Source of the DNA: Holophagaceae bacterium
GTDB lineage: Bacteria > Acidobacteriota > Holophagae > Holophagales > Holophagaceae
Length of the DNA stretch: 61,557 nucleotides
Reading direction: 5' to 3'
Assembly (NCBI GenBank): GCA_009783055.1
Contig: WRHW01000008.1
Coordinates: 1 to 61,557 of the forward strand
The notes beneath the pieces were generated by a model. That model made no database searches. It was given only the letters and a program-made list of their open reading frames with translations, and had not been told where the DNA came from. Positions within the stretch are counted from its first letter, which is position 1. Each line of letters opens with the position of its first letter. Positions 53,221 to 61,557 of the stretch are shown piece after piece. A program made the position numbers and the translations under genes.

Positions 53221-55680
53221 GTGTTCGAAAAATTTTCTGAAAAGGCTCGGCGGGTGATGTTTTTTGCTAGGTACGAAGCCAGCCAGTTTGGAGCTGAAAG
53301 TATTCAAAGTGGACACCTACTATTGGGATTGATTCGCGAATCCGAAAAGACATCAATGATGTTGTTAGAGCGGCTAGGGGTCAAAATACCATTGCTTCGC
53401 GAAAGGCTTGCTACAGGGTTGACTCCTGCTGGCGGAGATACCAAACCGAGTTCAACAACCGTCGATATCCCTTTAGAGGATGAGGTAAAGAGAATATTGC
53501 AACAAGCCGCCAATGCCAGTTCAAAAATGCACGCTAAACATATAGGGGCAGAACATTTACTGCTAGGTATGTTGCACGAGAAACAGACTATGGCCGGCGG
53601 TCTGCTCCATGAAATGGGTGCTGATTACGCTTCTGCAAGAGATATTCTTAGGGAGACAACCAAGCAAGAGAGGGTAGCCGAAAAGAGAAAGGAACAACCC
53701 ATCATTTCTGAATTTTCTCGGAATTTGACCGAGTTGGCAGAGCGGGGTGTTTTTGATAATCTTATCGGTCGCGAAGTTGAAATTGATAGAATCATTCAAA
53801 TATTGAGTCGAAGACGCAAAAACAACCCAATTCTTTTGGGTGAAGCTGGAGTTGGAAAAACAGCCATTGTAGAGGGACTCGCCCAGAAAATTTTTATGGG
53901 GAAGGTTCCATCAGGGCTACAAACAAAACGAATTTTCGCTCTTGATCTCAGTCTTGTGGTTGCTGGAACAAAATATCGAGGACAATTTGAGGAACGATTA
54001 AAAGCGATTATTGGTGAGGCTTCAAAAGACCCCAACGTAATTCTCTTTATAGATGAAATACAGAGCATTATCGGAACTGGTGCGGCAGAAGGCAGTTTGG
54101 ATGCCGCAAATATTCTTAAACCGGCACTAAGCAGGGGTGAAATTCAATGTATTGGAGCGACTACGAATAAAGAATATGCAAAATATGTGAGCAAGGATCG
54201 GTCACTCGTAAGACGGTTTCAGCGTGTGACCGTAAATCCGCCTAGTGAAGAAGAATCGCTGAATATTTTAGAGGGAATCAAAAACCGTTATGAAATTTTT
54301 CACCGAGTTAGGTATTCCAGCGAGGCTCTTAAGGAGGCAGTATATCTTTCTAACCGGTATATAACCGACCGCTTTTTGCCTGATAAGGCCATCGATTTGA
54401 TCGATGAGGCAGGAGCGCGGGTAAAGCTCAGAAATGGAGAAGAGGAAGATAGGCATCTATTAGAAGACGAACTACATCATGTTATTACCCAAATGAACGA
54501 GTCCGTGGATAGGCGAGATTTTGAAAAGGCAGTTGTTTTGCGCCAAAAAGAGTTGCAAATACGAGAGGAGTTGCAGAAAAGAAAAGTATCTAATTCCGAA
54601 GCGGATTATGAGAATTTTGTTCGAGTCGAAGTTCAAGATATTGAGGATGTTGCAAGCTCATGGACAGGCGTGCCTATCAAAGCTCTAAAGAATGAAGAAA
54701 AGAGTAATTTGGCCAATATGGAAAATCATTTAAACACCCAAGTTATTGGTCAGCAAGAAGCTGTTTCTTGTGTTTCTCGCGCAGTGCGCAGGGCGCGCAC
54801 AGGATTGAAAAACCCAAATAGACCTATGGGTTCTTTTCTTTTTTTGGGTCCAACTGGAGTTGGGAAAACAGAGCTTGCAAAAACGTTAGCAGGTTTTTTG
54901 TTTGGGGACCCAAAAAAGATGGTTCGGTTTGATATGAGTGAATTTATGGAGAAGCATGAGGTGTCAAAGCTGATTGGGGCACCTCCTGGATATGTGGGTT
55001 ATGAGGAGGGTGGGTTACTTACAGATCGCATTTCCAGGCATCCCTATAGTGTGCTACTGTTTGACGAAATAGAAAAAGCCCATCCTGATTTGTTGAATGT
55101 ACTTCTCCAAGTTTTTGAGGATGGGGTTGCATCTGATGCCTTCGGGAACCAGATCGATTTTAAAAACACAATAATTATTATGACAAGTAATGTGGGTGGC
55201 CGTGAGCTACTTTCTACCAAGAGCCTTGGTTTCAGTGATGCTAGTCGCCAAAATGAGACCAAAGCAAATGAAGCACTAAAAGTGCTTCGCAAAACTCTTT
55301 CACCTGAGTTTTTGAATCGAATTGATGAAATTGTTGTATTTAATAGCTTGACTGATGATGATTTGAGACAAATAGTATACCTCATGGTAAGCAACTTAAA
55401 TTCCACCCTGATAAAGCATAAAATTGAAGTATCTCTCACTGATGCCGCAACCACTTTTATTTTGACGAATACCTGTAATGAAAGGTCATTTGGGGCCAGA
55501 CCCCTCAGACGTGCATTACAAAAACTTGTGGAAGACCCACTTGCAGAGCTGATGATTGCTCAGGAATTATTGTGTTCGGGGATTGTTAATTTTGATATAA
55601 GTTTGAGTGGCAATCGACTTGAACCCATTTTTGTTCCTACTTCTTCGCTTGAAGAGGAATTTGTGTCTGAGGCGAAATAG
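53221..55680 (+). CDS. clpC: ATP-dependent Clp protease ATPase subunit ClpC
   Basis: An 819-residue Hsp100 unfoldase that feeds substrates to ClpP. It has the N-terminal double Clp-N repeat (1-145; VFEKFSEKARRVMFFARYEA, HIGAEHLLLGML), AAA1 with GEAGVGKTAI and FIDEIQSIIGTG, a middle region with a UVR-like segment (SVDRRDFEKAVVLRQKELQI), AAA2 with GPTGVGKTEL and FDEIEKAHPDL, and a ClpP-docking loop LGF (SLGFSDAS). Start GTG 53221 follows CGAGG; GTG 53200 adds seven residues. McsA/McsB and CtsR genes, companions in Firmicutes, are absent. clpP is not in the window. Confidence 0.97.
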   Translation: MFEKFSEKARRVMFFARYEASQFGAESIQSGHLLLGLIRESEKTSMMLLERLGVKIPLLRERLATGLTPAGGDTKPSSTTVDIPLEDEVKRILQQAANASSKMHAKHIGAEHLLLGMLHEKQTMAGGLLHEMGADYASARDILRETTKQERVAEKRKEQPIISEFSRNLTELAERGVFDNLIGREVEIDRIIQILSRRRKNNPILLGEAGVGKTAIVEGLAQKIFMGKVPSGLQTKRIFALDLSLVVAGTKYRGQFEERLKAIIGEASKDPNVILFIDEIQSIIGTGAAEGSLDAANILKPALSRGEIQCIGATTNKEYAKYVSKDRSLVRRFQRVTVNPPSEEESLNILEGIKNRYEIFHRVRYSSEALKEAVYLSNRYITDRFLPDKAIDLIDEAGARVKLRNGEEEDRHLLEDELHHVITQMNESVDRRDFEKAVVLRQKELQIREELQKRKVSNSEADYENFVRVEVQDIEDVASSWTGVPIKALKNEEKSNLANMENHLNTQVIGQQEAVSCVSRAVRRARTGLKNPNRPMGSFLFLGPTGVGKTELAKTLAGFLFGDPKKMVRFDMSEFMEKHEVSKLIGAPPGYVGYEEGGLLTDRISRHPYSVLLFDEIEKAHPDLLNVLLQVFEDGVASDAFGNQIDFKNTIIIMTSNVGGRELLSTKSLGFSDASRQNETKANEALKVLRKTLSPEFLNRIDEIVVFNSLTDDDLRQIVYLMVSNLNSTLIKHKIEVSLTDAATTFILTNTCNERSFGARPLRRALQKLVEDPLAELMIAQELLCSGIVNFDISLSGNRLEPIFVPTSSLEEEFVSEAK

Positions 55681-55780
55681 CAATGATTTGTTATAATGAT
55701 AATTGCAGGTACACACCCCCTTTACACGGGGATTTGTTTTTGTTTAGCGATATGCTTATACTTTTGGATATGGAATGTAA
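55681..55780 (+). promoter_or_regulatory. clpC-bamA spacer with promoter-like and weak terminator-like elements
   Basis: TATAAT at 55692-55697, and CCCC/GGGG arms (55716-55732) followed by ATTTGTTTTTGTTT, a short GC stem with a U-rich tail. Either a clpC terminator, a bamA leader, or both. Confidence 0.4.
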
Positions 55781-58354
55781 ATGAATAATAACAATTCAGC
55801 CCTTTCAAACTACCTTCGCAACTTGCTTCCTAGATGCTCTTTTCAGAGCCTTGGACTGTCGGTGTTTTTGCTGACTGCGCTTGACGGCGCACTTCTGGGA
55901 CAAGATTCTGAAGTGATAAAAAAAATAGACGTGGTTGGTGCCCAAAAAATCACAAAGGAAAATATTTTATTTAGGGTGGGACTTAGTGAGGGCGATGATC
56001 TTCGTACGATAGATTTTTCGGCTATTTTGGAAAAACTATGGGCGATAGGTGTCTATGACGACATCAAAATAAAATTCCGAGAAGAAGCTGATGGGAAGGT
56101 GTTGATTATTGAAGTAGTAGAACGTCCCCTGGTAAAGGAAGTTGACTATCGAGGCGGTACACAGATAGGACATTCTAATATCAAGGACAAAATAAAAGAA
56201 AAACGACTTGAAATAGAGCCAGATACAATTTACGACCCTGATTCGGCACGCAAAATTAAAACTCGAATTGTTGATCTCGCCGCGGAGAAAGGCTTTAACG
56301 ACCCCGTTGTGGATATTCAGTTAGAGCCGATGGGTGCTGGGATTTGTAGGTTGGTGTTCGATATCAAAGAGGGTGGAAAAGCCCGAATTTACAATATCAA
56401 ATTTCTTGGGAATAATGTGTTTTCGGATTCCCAGCTTTCAGGTTTTTTTGGAAAGATGAGAAAAACTCGTAAGCATTGGATGTTTAGCTGGTTGACGAGC
56501 CATGACCTCCTGGTGGAAAAAAACCTCGAAGACGATATACAAAAGGTAAAAAATGGATATTTTAGGCTTGGGTACAAAGACATTTTTGTAGGACAGCCTA
56601 CAAAAGATATTCAGGATCACACAACAGCCCGTCAAAAAGCAAAAAATATTAAGCGTATTCAACAGCTAAAAAGCCCCAAGTTAGATCTTAGAACTACCCT
56701 TACCTTCCAATTACTTGAAGGCGAAAAATACTATGAAGGTGTACTAGCCTTTGAAGGAAATGAAAAAGTGCCAGGTCTCCGTGGTGCTAAGGGCGAGGAG
56801 ATTTTTAGAAAAAAAATTGGAGTTGCCAGAAGGGATAGCAAAAGCAAGACCGCTAAGTTCCTAAATCTCAGGTCACGAACCGCCGATCTGTTACCAAATG
56901 TAAACCGACCCATGGATTTTTACGCCATCAATAATGGAATCGAAGAAATAGAAAAAATATATAGAAATGCGTCCTATGCTCAAGTTGGCGTGTGGCCAAA
57001 GTATGAAACACGAGAGGAAAATGGTGTCAATAAGGTTGATACAACGATTGTTGTGGAAGAGCGAGAAAAATTTTCAATCCGGCGTATAGAGTTTATGGGG
57101 AATGATACTACCTTGGATAAGGTACTCCGAAGGGCAGTTTTTCCACTTGTCGAAGGTGCCCCCTTTAGCATAGATCGGATAGGGGACAGTATGCTGGGGT
57201 TAAAGCAACTTGGTTTTTTTGAGATTGAACCTGAAGGAATAGATATAAAGTTGGTTGGAGATAAACCACAAGTAGATATAACGATCAGTGGAGAAGAGGC
57301 TGGAGTAAATGAATTTTTGGTTAATGGTGGATATGGGGCTGTCTTTGGGCTTACACTCGGCGCATCTGTATCAACAAAGAACCTATTTGGAGGTGGGCAA
57401 ACGATAGCCCTTAGCGTTCAAGGAGGACAATTCCAACGGTCTTTTCAAATTTCCTTTAGCGATCCATATGTATTGGACAAACCTTTTTCTCTAGGAGTCA
57501 GCCTGTTTGATAGTGCTTTCGAATATAGTGCTGACCAAGTAGGAACAGATTATGCCCGCAAACAGTTTACTCGTGGACTTGGATTATCAACTGGCACTAG
57601 ATTGGCAACCTTTATGCCATCTGATAAATGGGGATACTGGACGAATGTAAGTCAGGTTGGTATTAGTTACAGTTTGCGCCTAATCAGAATGGAAGGTGGG
57701 CAAAATTACTATTTCCGTTCGCTTGGCAGTCAATTGACATCCAGTGTTAGTATACACTGGATGTATAACACTGTTAATCATCCATTTAAGCCCACCGATG
57801 GCTACAAATTCGGAGTGGGTTTTGAATATGGAGGTTGGCAGTTTGCAACAGATAAACCATTCCATAGAACTACACTCGAGTCGTCTTATTTTAAGAGTTA
57901 TGCCGAACGCCACATTTTTGCCCTGAATGCAAGCTATGGGTACCTAGCGAATCTTACCAACGAAGAGTTGCCAATTTGGGATAACTTTCAGCCAGGTGGT
58001 GAAATGAGTATTCGCGGGTACAGATATGGCTGGGTTGGTACATATAAAAATGACAACCTGGGGCGACCTGTTGTTATTGGCGGCAACAAACAATTTTTGG
58101 CAAATATAGAGTATCAATTAAAAATTGCTGACCAGTTTAGAGCTCTGCTTTTCTATGATATGGGAAATGCTTGGGGTTCAGGCTACAAGGTTTTTTCTGA
58201 GTCATTAAGGCGGAGTGCTGGGATTGAATTGAGATTCTTTTTGCCAATTAGCCCAGCTCCAATGCGGTTGATTTGGGCCAGAAAGTTAAATCCATATAGT
58301 TTTGATCCAGAGGGAAAGTCTGACTTTCAATTTAGTATGGGTACCACTTTCTGA
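55781..58354 (+). CDS. bamA: Outer membrane protein assembly factor BamA
   Basis: The 857-residue core of the BAM complex that folds beta-barrel proteins into the outer membrane. A signal peptide (about 20-41; LGLSVFLLTALDGALLGQ) is followed by POTRA repeats (KIDVVGAQKITKENILFRVG; RIYNIKFLGNNVFSDSQL; SIRRIEFMGNDTTLDKVL) and a C-terminal 16-strand Omp85 barrel with the loop-6 motif SIRGYRYGWVG and GNAWGSG. The final FSMGTTF ends in Phe, the usual barrel signal. The segment between the third and fourth repeats is long and basic (ARQKAKNIKRIQQLKS). skp follows, a conserved pairing. Confidence 0.95.
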   Translation: MNNNNSALSNYLRNLLPRCSFQSLGLSVFLLTALDGALLGQDSEVIKKIDVVGAQKITKENILFRVGLSEGDDLRTIDFSAILEKLWAIGVYDDIKIKFREEADGKVLIIEVVERPLVKEVDYRGGTQIGHSNIKDKIKEKRLEIEPDTIYDPDSARKIKTRIVDLAAEKGFNDPVVDIQLEPMGAGICRLVFDIKEGGKARIYNIKFLGNNVFSDSQLSGFFGKMRKTRKHWMFSWLTSHDLLVEKNLEDDIQKVKNGYFRLGYKDIFVGQPTKDIQDHTTARQKAKNIKRIQQLKSPKLDLRTTLTFQLLEGEKYYEGVLAFEGNEKVPGLRGAKGEEIFRKKIGVARRDSKSKTAKFLNLRSRTADLLPNVNRPMDFYAINNGIEEIEKIYRNASYAQVGVWPKYETREENGVNKVDTTIVVEEREKFSIRRIEFMGNDTTLDKVLRRAVFPLVEGAPFSIDRIGDSMLGLKQLGFFEIEPEGIDIKLVGDKPQVDITISGEEAGVNEFLVNGGYGAVFGLTLGASVSTKNLFGGGQTIALSVQGGQFQRSFQISFSDPYVLDKPFSLGVSLFDSAFEYSADQVGTDYARKQFTRGLGLSTGTRLATFMPSDKWGYWTNVSQVGISYSLRLIRMEGGQNYYFRSLGSQLTSSVSIHWMYNTVNHPFKPTDGYKFGVGFEYGGWQFATDKPFHRTTLESSYFKSYAERHIFALNASYGYLANLTNEELPIWDNFQPGGEMSIRGYRYGWVGTYKNDNLGRPVVIGGNKQFLANIEYQLKIADQFRALLFYDMGNAWGSGYKVFSESLRRSAGIELRFFLPISPAPMRLIWARKLNPYSFDPEGKSDFQFSMGTTF

Positions 58355-58356
58355 TA

Positions 58357-58385
58357 TTGTCATTTATTACATTTTGATATATACT
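58357..58385 (+). promoter_or_regulatory. Strong predicted promoter of skp
   Basis: TTGTCA (58357-58362), 17-bp spacer, TATACT (58380-58385). Each hexamer differs from consensus at one position, with ideal spacing; transcription would start near 58392, leaving a 17-base leader to skp. Confidence 0.7.
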
Positions 58386-58408
58386 TATTACACTTGCTTG
58401 GAGTTGTC

Positions 58409-58987
58409 ATGCTATTTCGAAAACTTGCTTTCCTTGTTGCAATTGCAGGCGTAGTGTCGGCACAAGAGCAGGAATCTCCGCGTTTTGCTTTTATTAGCCC
58501 GCAATATTTGATTCAAAACTCTGCTCAGGGCATGAGAGTTTTTGCTGAAGCCCAGGCTACTGAGAAAAGGCTCGATGAGACAATTCGAGTCAAGCGTGAG
58601 GAGCTACAAAAATTAGATCAACAGCGGAGTTCTTCTAGTATCAACGAAGAGGGCAGAAATAGATTGAACAAACAGTTTGAGGAAGGTGTGGCTGAGTACC
58701 AACAATTAGTTGAGGAAGCCCAAGCTGAAAAACAAAGGGTAACCCAAGCGGCTGAAGAATTATTTTTTACTGAAGTAATGCCAATTATTGAGGCTCTTGC
58801 AAATGAGCGCAAACTCCAAAGCGTAATTAATTTACTACCGGGACTAGTTGTGTGGGGCAATGAGTCTGTACTCCTAGAATTTACTAAGGAAGTTGCCAAA
58901 AGATACGATGCCGCATACCCATCAGGCAAACCGGCAACTACCACTCCAAGTACTCCTAAATCAGCTTCACCAAATTCCAGCAAGTAA
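58409..58987 (+). CDS. skp: OmpH/Skp family periplasmic chaperone
   Basis: A 192-residue secreted chaperone that escorts unfolded outer-membrane proteins to BAM. It has a signal peptide (FRKLAFLVAIAGVVSA), a conserved RFAFISPQYLIQNSAQGMRV start of the mature protein, long coiled-coil tentacles (about 45-120) and a C-terminal Pro/Ser/Thr tail. Directly downstream of bamA, as in many diderms. ATG 58409 follows TTGGAG by five bases. It may be expressed from its own promoter as well as from bamA. Confidence 0.9.
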   Translation: MLFRKLAFLVAIAGVVSAQEQESPRFAFISPQYLIQNSAQGMRVFAEAQATEKRLDETIRVKREELQKLDQQRSSSSINEEGRNRLNKQFEEGVAEYQQLVEEAQAEKQRVTQAAEELFFTEVMPIIEALANERKLQSVINLLPGLVVWGNESVLLEFTKEVAKRYDAAYPSGKPATTTPSTPKSASPNSSK

Positions 58988-59002
58988 ATTGAGTTATCAA
59001 GT

Positions 59003-59977
59003 TTGGGATCGCTATTAATTACTGGTGGTGCTGGGTTTATTGGGTCGAATTTTGCACATTTTTGGAGCAAGCAAGAACCACAAGATGAAATTATCATTTT
59101 AGACAAGCTCACCTATGCCGCAAATACATCAAATTTGGATGGGATCCAAGACCTAACACTGGTAGTAGGAGATATCCAAAACCAAGAACTAGTGAGACAC
59201 TTGTTAGTGGCACATAGTATAAAAACTATTGTTCACTTTGCCGCCGAAAGCCATGTGGACAATAGTATTAAAGGGCCTGCTACATTTATTCAAACAAATC
59301 TGGTAGGTACATTTTCCATGCTTGAAGCCGCTAGGCAAGTGTGGGCAGGAGATGCTGCCTGCCGTTTTTTGCATGTTTCAACGGATGAAGTATATGGGGC
59401 ATTGGGTGAAACCGGCAAATTCTCCGAAACCACACCGTATGCTCCCAATAGTCCATATAGCGCATCTAAGGCCGGTAGTGACCATTTAGTAAGGGCATAT
59501 TTCCATACCTATGGCTTGCCAGTAATAACAACAAATTGCTCAAACAATTATGGCCCAAGGCAACATCCTGAAAAATTGATTCCGTTAGCTATTACTAGGA
59601 TGCTAAAAAATGAATCAATACCTATATACGGTGACGGAGGTCAGGTTAGAGATTGGCTATATGTAGATGACCACTGCAGGGGAATTTATGCTGTACTCAG
59701 AAATGGTAAATGCGGTGAAACCTACAATATTGGCGGAAACAACGAATGGAAAAATATCGTTCTGATTAATGTTCTTTGTGACCAAGTTGATAGGAATATT
59801 GGAAGAGAAGTTGGCACTAGTCGCAAACTAATAAAATTTGTAACAGATAGGCCGGGGCATGACAGGCGATATGCGATTGATGCTACAAAAATAGAATCAG
59901 AATTAGGATGGCAACATGAAGTCAATTTTCAAGATGGGATTGCGAAGACTGTCGAATGGTACTTAGCAAATATATAG
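59003..59977 (+). CDS. rfbB: dTDP-glucose 4,6-dehydratase
   Basis: Converts dTDP-glucose to dTDP-4-keto-6-deoxyglucose, the entry to dTDP-rhamnose and related sugars. 324 residues with the extended SDR pattern: NAD-binding TGGAGFIGSN, LDKLTYAANTSNLDG, FAAESHVDNSI, STDEVYGALGETG, catalytic YSASK, and NNYGPRQHPEKLIPL. It starts at TTG 59003 with only a GAG upstream; ATT 58988 is a less likely alternative. No other rhamnose-pathway genes are nearby, so other dTDP-sugar genes must be elsewhere. A functionally similar sugar-nucleotide dehydratase cannot be excluded. Confidence 0.9.
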   Translation: MGSLLITGGAGFIGSNFAHFWSKQEPQDEIIILDKLTYAANTSNLDGIQDLTLVVGDIQNQELVRHLLVAHSIKTIVHFAAESHVDNSIKGPATFIQTNLVGTFSMLEAARQVWAGDAACRFLHVSTDEVYGALGETGKFSETTPYAPNSPYSASKAGSDHLVRAYFHTYGLPVITTNCSNNYGPRQHPEKLIPLAITRMLKNESIPIYGDGGQVRDWLYVDDHCRGIYAVLRNGKCGETYNIGGNNEWKNIVLINVLCDQVDRNIGREVGTSRKLIKFVTDRPGHDRRYAIDATKIESELGWQHEVNFQDGIAKTVEWYLANI

Positions 59978-60027
59978 AACAACACTACTGCCAACATAAA
60001 ATATTGAACAAAATTTATCTATCCAAT

Positions 60028-60048
60028 GCAAAAGGCCAGGCTTTTTTT
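60028..60048 (+). terminator. Probable terminator after rfbB
   Basis: An AAAAG/CTTTT stem around GCCAGG, followed by seven or more T residues, in the 136-base gap before purD. Next to it is the repeated GATAACT GATAACT (60051-60064). Confidence 0.5.
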
Positions 60049-60113
60049 CTGATAACTGATAACTGCGAGCTGGGTGGAGTTTAAACCTTCCTTTAAAGAA
60101 AAATGGAGAAAGT

Positions 60114-61421
60114 ATGAAAATATTATTACTAGGCTCAGGGGGGCGCGAACACGCACTGGCATTGAAGCTGACTTCTTCAAATACAACAGTTGAATTATTT
60201 GTAGCTCCTGGATCAGATGCAATATCAGAATGTGGAACCTGCTTACCATTTGAAATAGACTCTCATGGGCTTTTTGAATGGGTTTCTACTTCACGCCCTG
60301 ATCTAGTTGTGGTTGGGCCAGAGGCTCCGTTAGTAAATGGCATTGCAGACCAGTTTGCCGGGCTGGGTATCCCAGTATTTGGCCACCCAGCTACAACATC
60401 AAAACTTGAGGGATCAAAGTCATTTGCAAAAGATTTTATGCTTAGGCACGCTATCCCATGTGCAATTTCAAAGACGATAAGTAATATTACTGAAGGTGAA
60501 TCTACTATCAGAAATTGGCAACTAGGTTATCCAATTGTGCTAAAAGCTGATGGACTAGCCGCTGGAAAGGGTGTAGTGCTGGCTCAAACAGAATCAGAGG
60601 CTCTCGAAACCCTAAAATCCTTCTTGGACGGTCAGCACGGAGACGCATCACGCGTGGTGGTATTAGAGGAGCCATTATTTGGAATGGAGCTAAGTCTCCA
60701 TGTTTTTGTCGATGTAAACAATGAACATGCAATGTTTTGTATGCTTCCTCCCTGCCAAGACCATAAGCGAATATTTGAGGGCGACACTGGTCAAAATACT
60801 GGCGGAATGGGGGCTTTTGGTCCCATACCTTTTTTGCGTCCGAAGGACATCGACCGATTACAAGTGGATTTAGTGGAGCCTACCATCGCGGGTATGCAAA
60901 AGGATGGCTTGGAGGGTCGAGGAGTGCTATTTATGGGTGTCATGTGGACACAGGCAGGGCCAAAACTTCTGGAGTACAACGTCCGCTTCGGAGATCCCGA
61001 AACTCAAGTGTTAATGCAACTTTTAGATGAGGACTTGCCTGATTTGCTGTATACAATTGCTACTCATAGCTTACAGCGAAATAAAGTAAATGTATTGCCA
61101 AATACAGCTATATGCACTGTCCTTGCCGCCCAAGGCTACCCTAGTAGTCCACAAAAGGGAGCTACAATAACCATCAAATCTCCAAAATGTTTGATTATTC
61201 ACGCCGGCACAGCAAAAAAAGGAACGGGCTGGACAGTCAATGGTGGACGCGTAATAAATCTGGTGGCAATAGGTAATGACTTGGAGCAAGTCCGGAGAAT
61301 GGTCAATTCTGACCTAGATAGTCACCAAATTGAATGGCCTGGAATGCAAGTCAGGCGCGATATTGGATTAAAGGCGCTCCAACATGCAAAAGCCAATTTA
61401 ACAATTGAAAACCAATGGTGA
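60114..61421 (+). CDS. purD: Phosphoribosylamine--glycine ligase
   Basis: Second step of purine synthesis: joins glycine to phosphoribosylamine with ATP. 435 residues: N-terminal KILLLGSGGREHALALKL, GPEAPLVNGIAD, ATP-grasp segments (PIVLKADGLAAGKGVVLAQT; EEPLFGMELSLHV), GGMGAFGPIP and YNVRFGDPETQVLM with metal-binding Glu/Asp. ATG 60114 follows GGAG by six bases. It is preceded by a separate terminator-like hairpin, so it probably has its own promoter. Its stop is followed by the structured end of the window. Confidence 0.97.
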   Translation: MKILLLGSGGREHALALKLTSSNTTVELFVAPGSDAISECGTCLPFEIDSHGLFEWVSTSRPDLVVVGPEAPLVNGIADQFAGLGIPVFGHPATTSKLEGSKSFAKDFMLRHAIPCAISKTISNITEGESTIRNWQLGYPIVLKADGLAAGKGVVLAQTESEALETLKSFLDGQHGDASRVVVLEEPLFGMELSLHVFVDVNNEHAMFCMLPPCQDHKRIFEGDTGQNTGGMGAFGPIPFLRPKDIDRLQVDLVEPTIAGMQKDGLEGRGVLFMGVMWTQAGPKLLEYNVRFGDPETQVLMQLLDEDLPDLLYTIATHSLQRNKVNVLPNTAICTVLAAQGYPSSPQKGATITIKSPKCLIIHAGTAKKGTGWTVNGGRVINLVAIGNDLEQVRRMVNSDLDSHQIEWPGMQVRRDIGLKALQHAKANLTIENQW

Positions 61422-61451
61422 GGTTGCATTGGCAACGTTGGAGGAACATGC

Positions 61452-61546
61452 TATAGCGGTTCAACTTATTGTAGTTGAACTGCTATATGCCAGGATTTGC
61501 TTGCGAATCCTGGCCGTTTGTTGTTCATAGGCGGGCTTGGCTCGCC
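61452..61546. repeat. Three consecutive hairpins downstream of purD
   Basis: Hairpin 1: TATAGCGGTTCAAC (61452-61465) / GTTGAACTGCTATA (61474-61487), 14 bp with one G-U. Hairpin 2: GCCAGGATT (61489-61497) / AATCCTGGC (61506-61514), perfect. Hairpin 3: GGCGGG (61530-61535) / CTCGCC (61541-61546). No U-tract. Possibly an intergenic palindromic repeat or a structured 3' region. Confidence 0.6.
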
Positions 61547-61557
61547 GTTAAGTGAAC

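Overview
The window looks like a gene-dense, moderately AT-rich chromosomal segment of a diderm (Gram-negative) bacterium. BamA, Skp/OmpH, HldE-type heptose adenylyltransferase and a LolD/MacB-type ATPase point to an outer membrane. RNase Y instead of an RNase E-like gene, the order thrS-infC-rpmI-rplT-pheST-(zapB-like)-zapA-6S RNA-rny, ClpC with a UVR segment, Cys4 versions of S4, S14 and L36, a soluble Ser/Thr kinase and paired M16 peptidases are together most reminiscent of Acidobacteriota. This placement is an inference; a 16S rRNA or marker-gene tree would settle it.

Layout. 40-3128 (minus): inactive/active M16 peptidase pair. 3427-4158: lone lipoprotein-export-type ABC ATPase. 4284-13041: translation and cell-division cluster, with infC starting at AUU, a terminator hairpin before pheS, a short PheT, a ZapB-like coiled coil, ZapA, a probable 6S RNA and RNase Y. 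13117-17067: grpE-dnaK-dnaJ. 17196-17272: tRNA-Pro(UGG). 17452-19545: kinase fused to a beta-helix. 19618-23350: lysS, an NfeD-like membrane protein and a flotillin carrying a 51-residue tandem duplication. 23408-24950 (minus): pyrC and a small biotinyl/lipoyl-like protein without the modifiable lysine.

25195-32837 is the accessory island and the most interesting part. A methyltransferase-like M subunit is translationally coupled to a 1410-residue GIY-YIG nuclease / helicase / coiled-coil / adenine methyltransferase / target-recognition fusion. It is followed by two promoterless in-frame cassettes that repeat only the part from just before the catalytic NPPY motif to the C-terminus. The cassette ends are nearly identical (about 214 bp on the 5' side, 73 bp perfect on the 3' side), while the interiors, the predicted target-recognition domains, are strongly divergent. 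All spacings are multiples of three. This is the architecture expected of a restriction-modification enzyme that can change sequence specificity by homologous recombination with silent cassettes.

32868-51648: hldE C-terminal-type gene (minus), FmdB zinc ribbon, then the str (rpsL-rpsG-fusA, without tuf), S10, spc and alpha operons through rplQ, including a 38-codon rpmJ and adk followed directly by infA without map. 51708-61421: purA (minus), clpC, bamA, skp, an rfbB-type dehydratase and purD. The last 136 bases hold three consecutive hairpins. Start codons were re-chosen for many genes from ribosome-binding sites and family N-termini.
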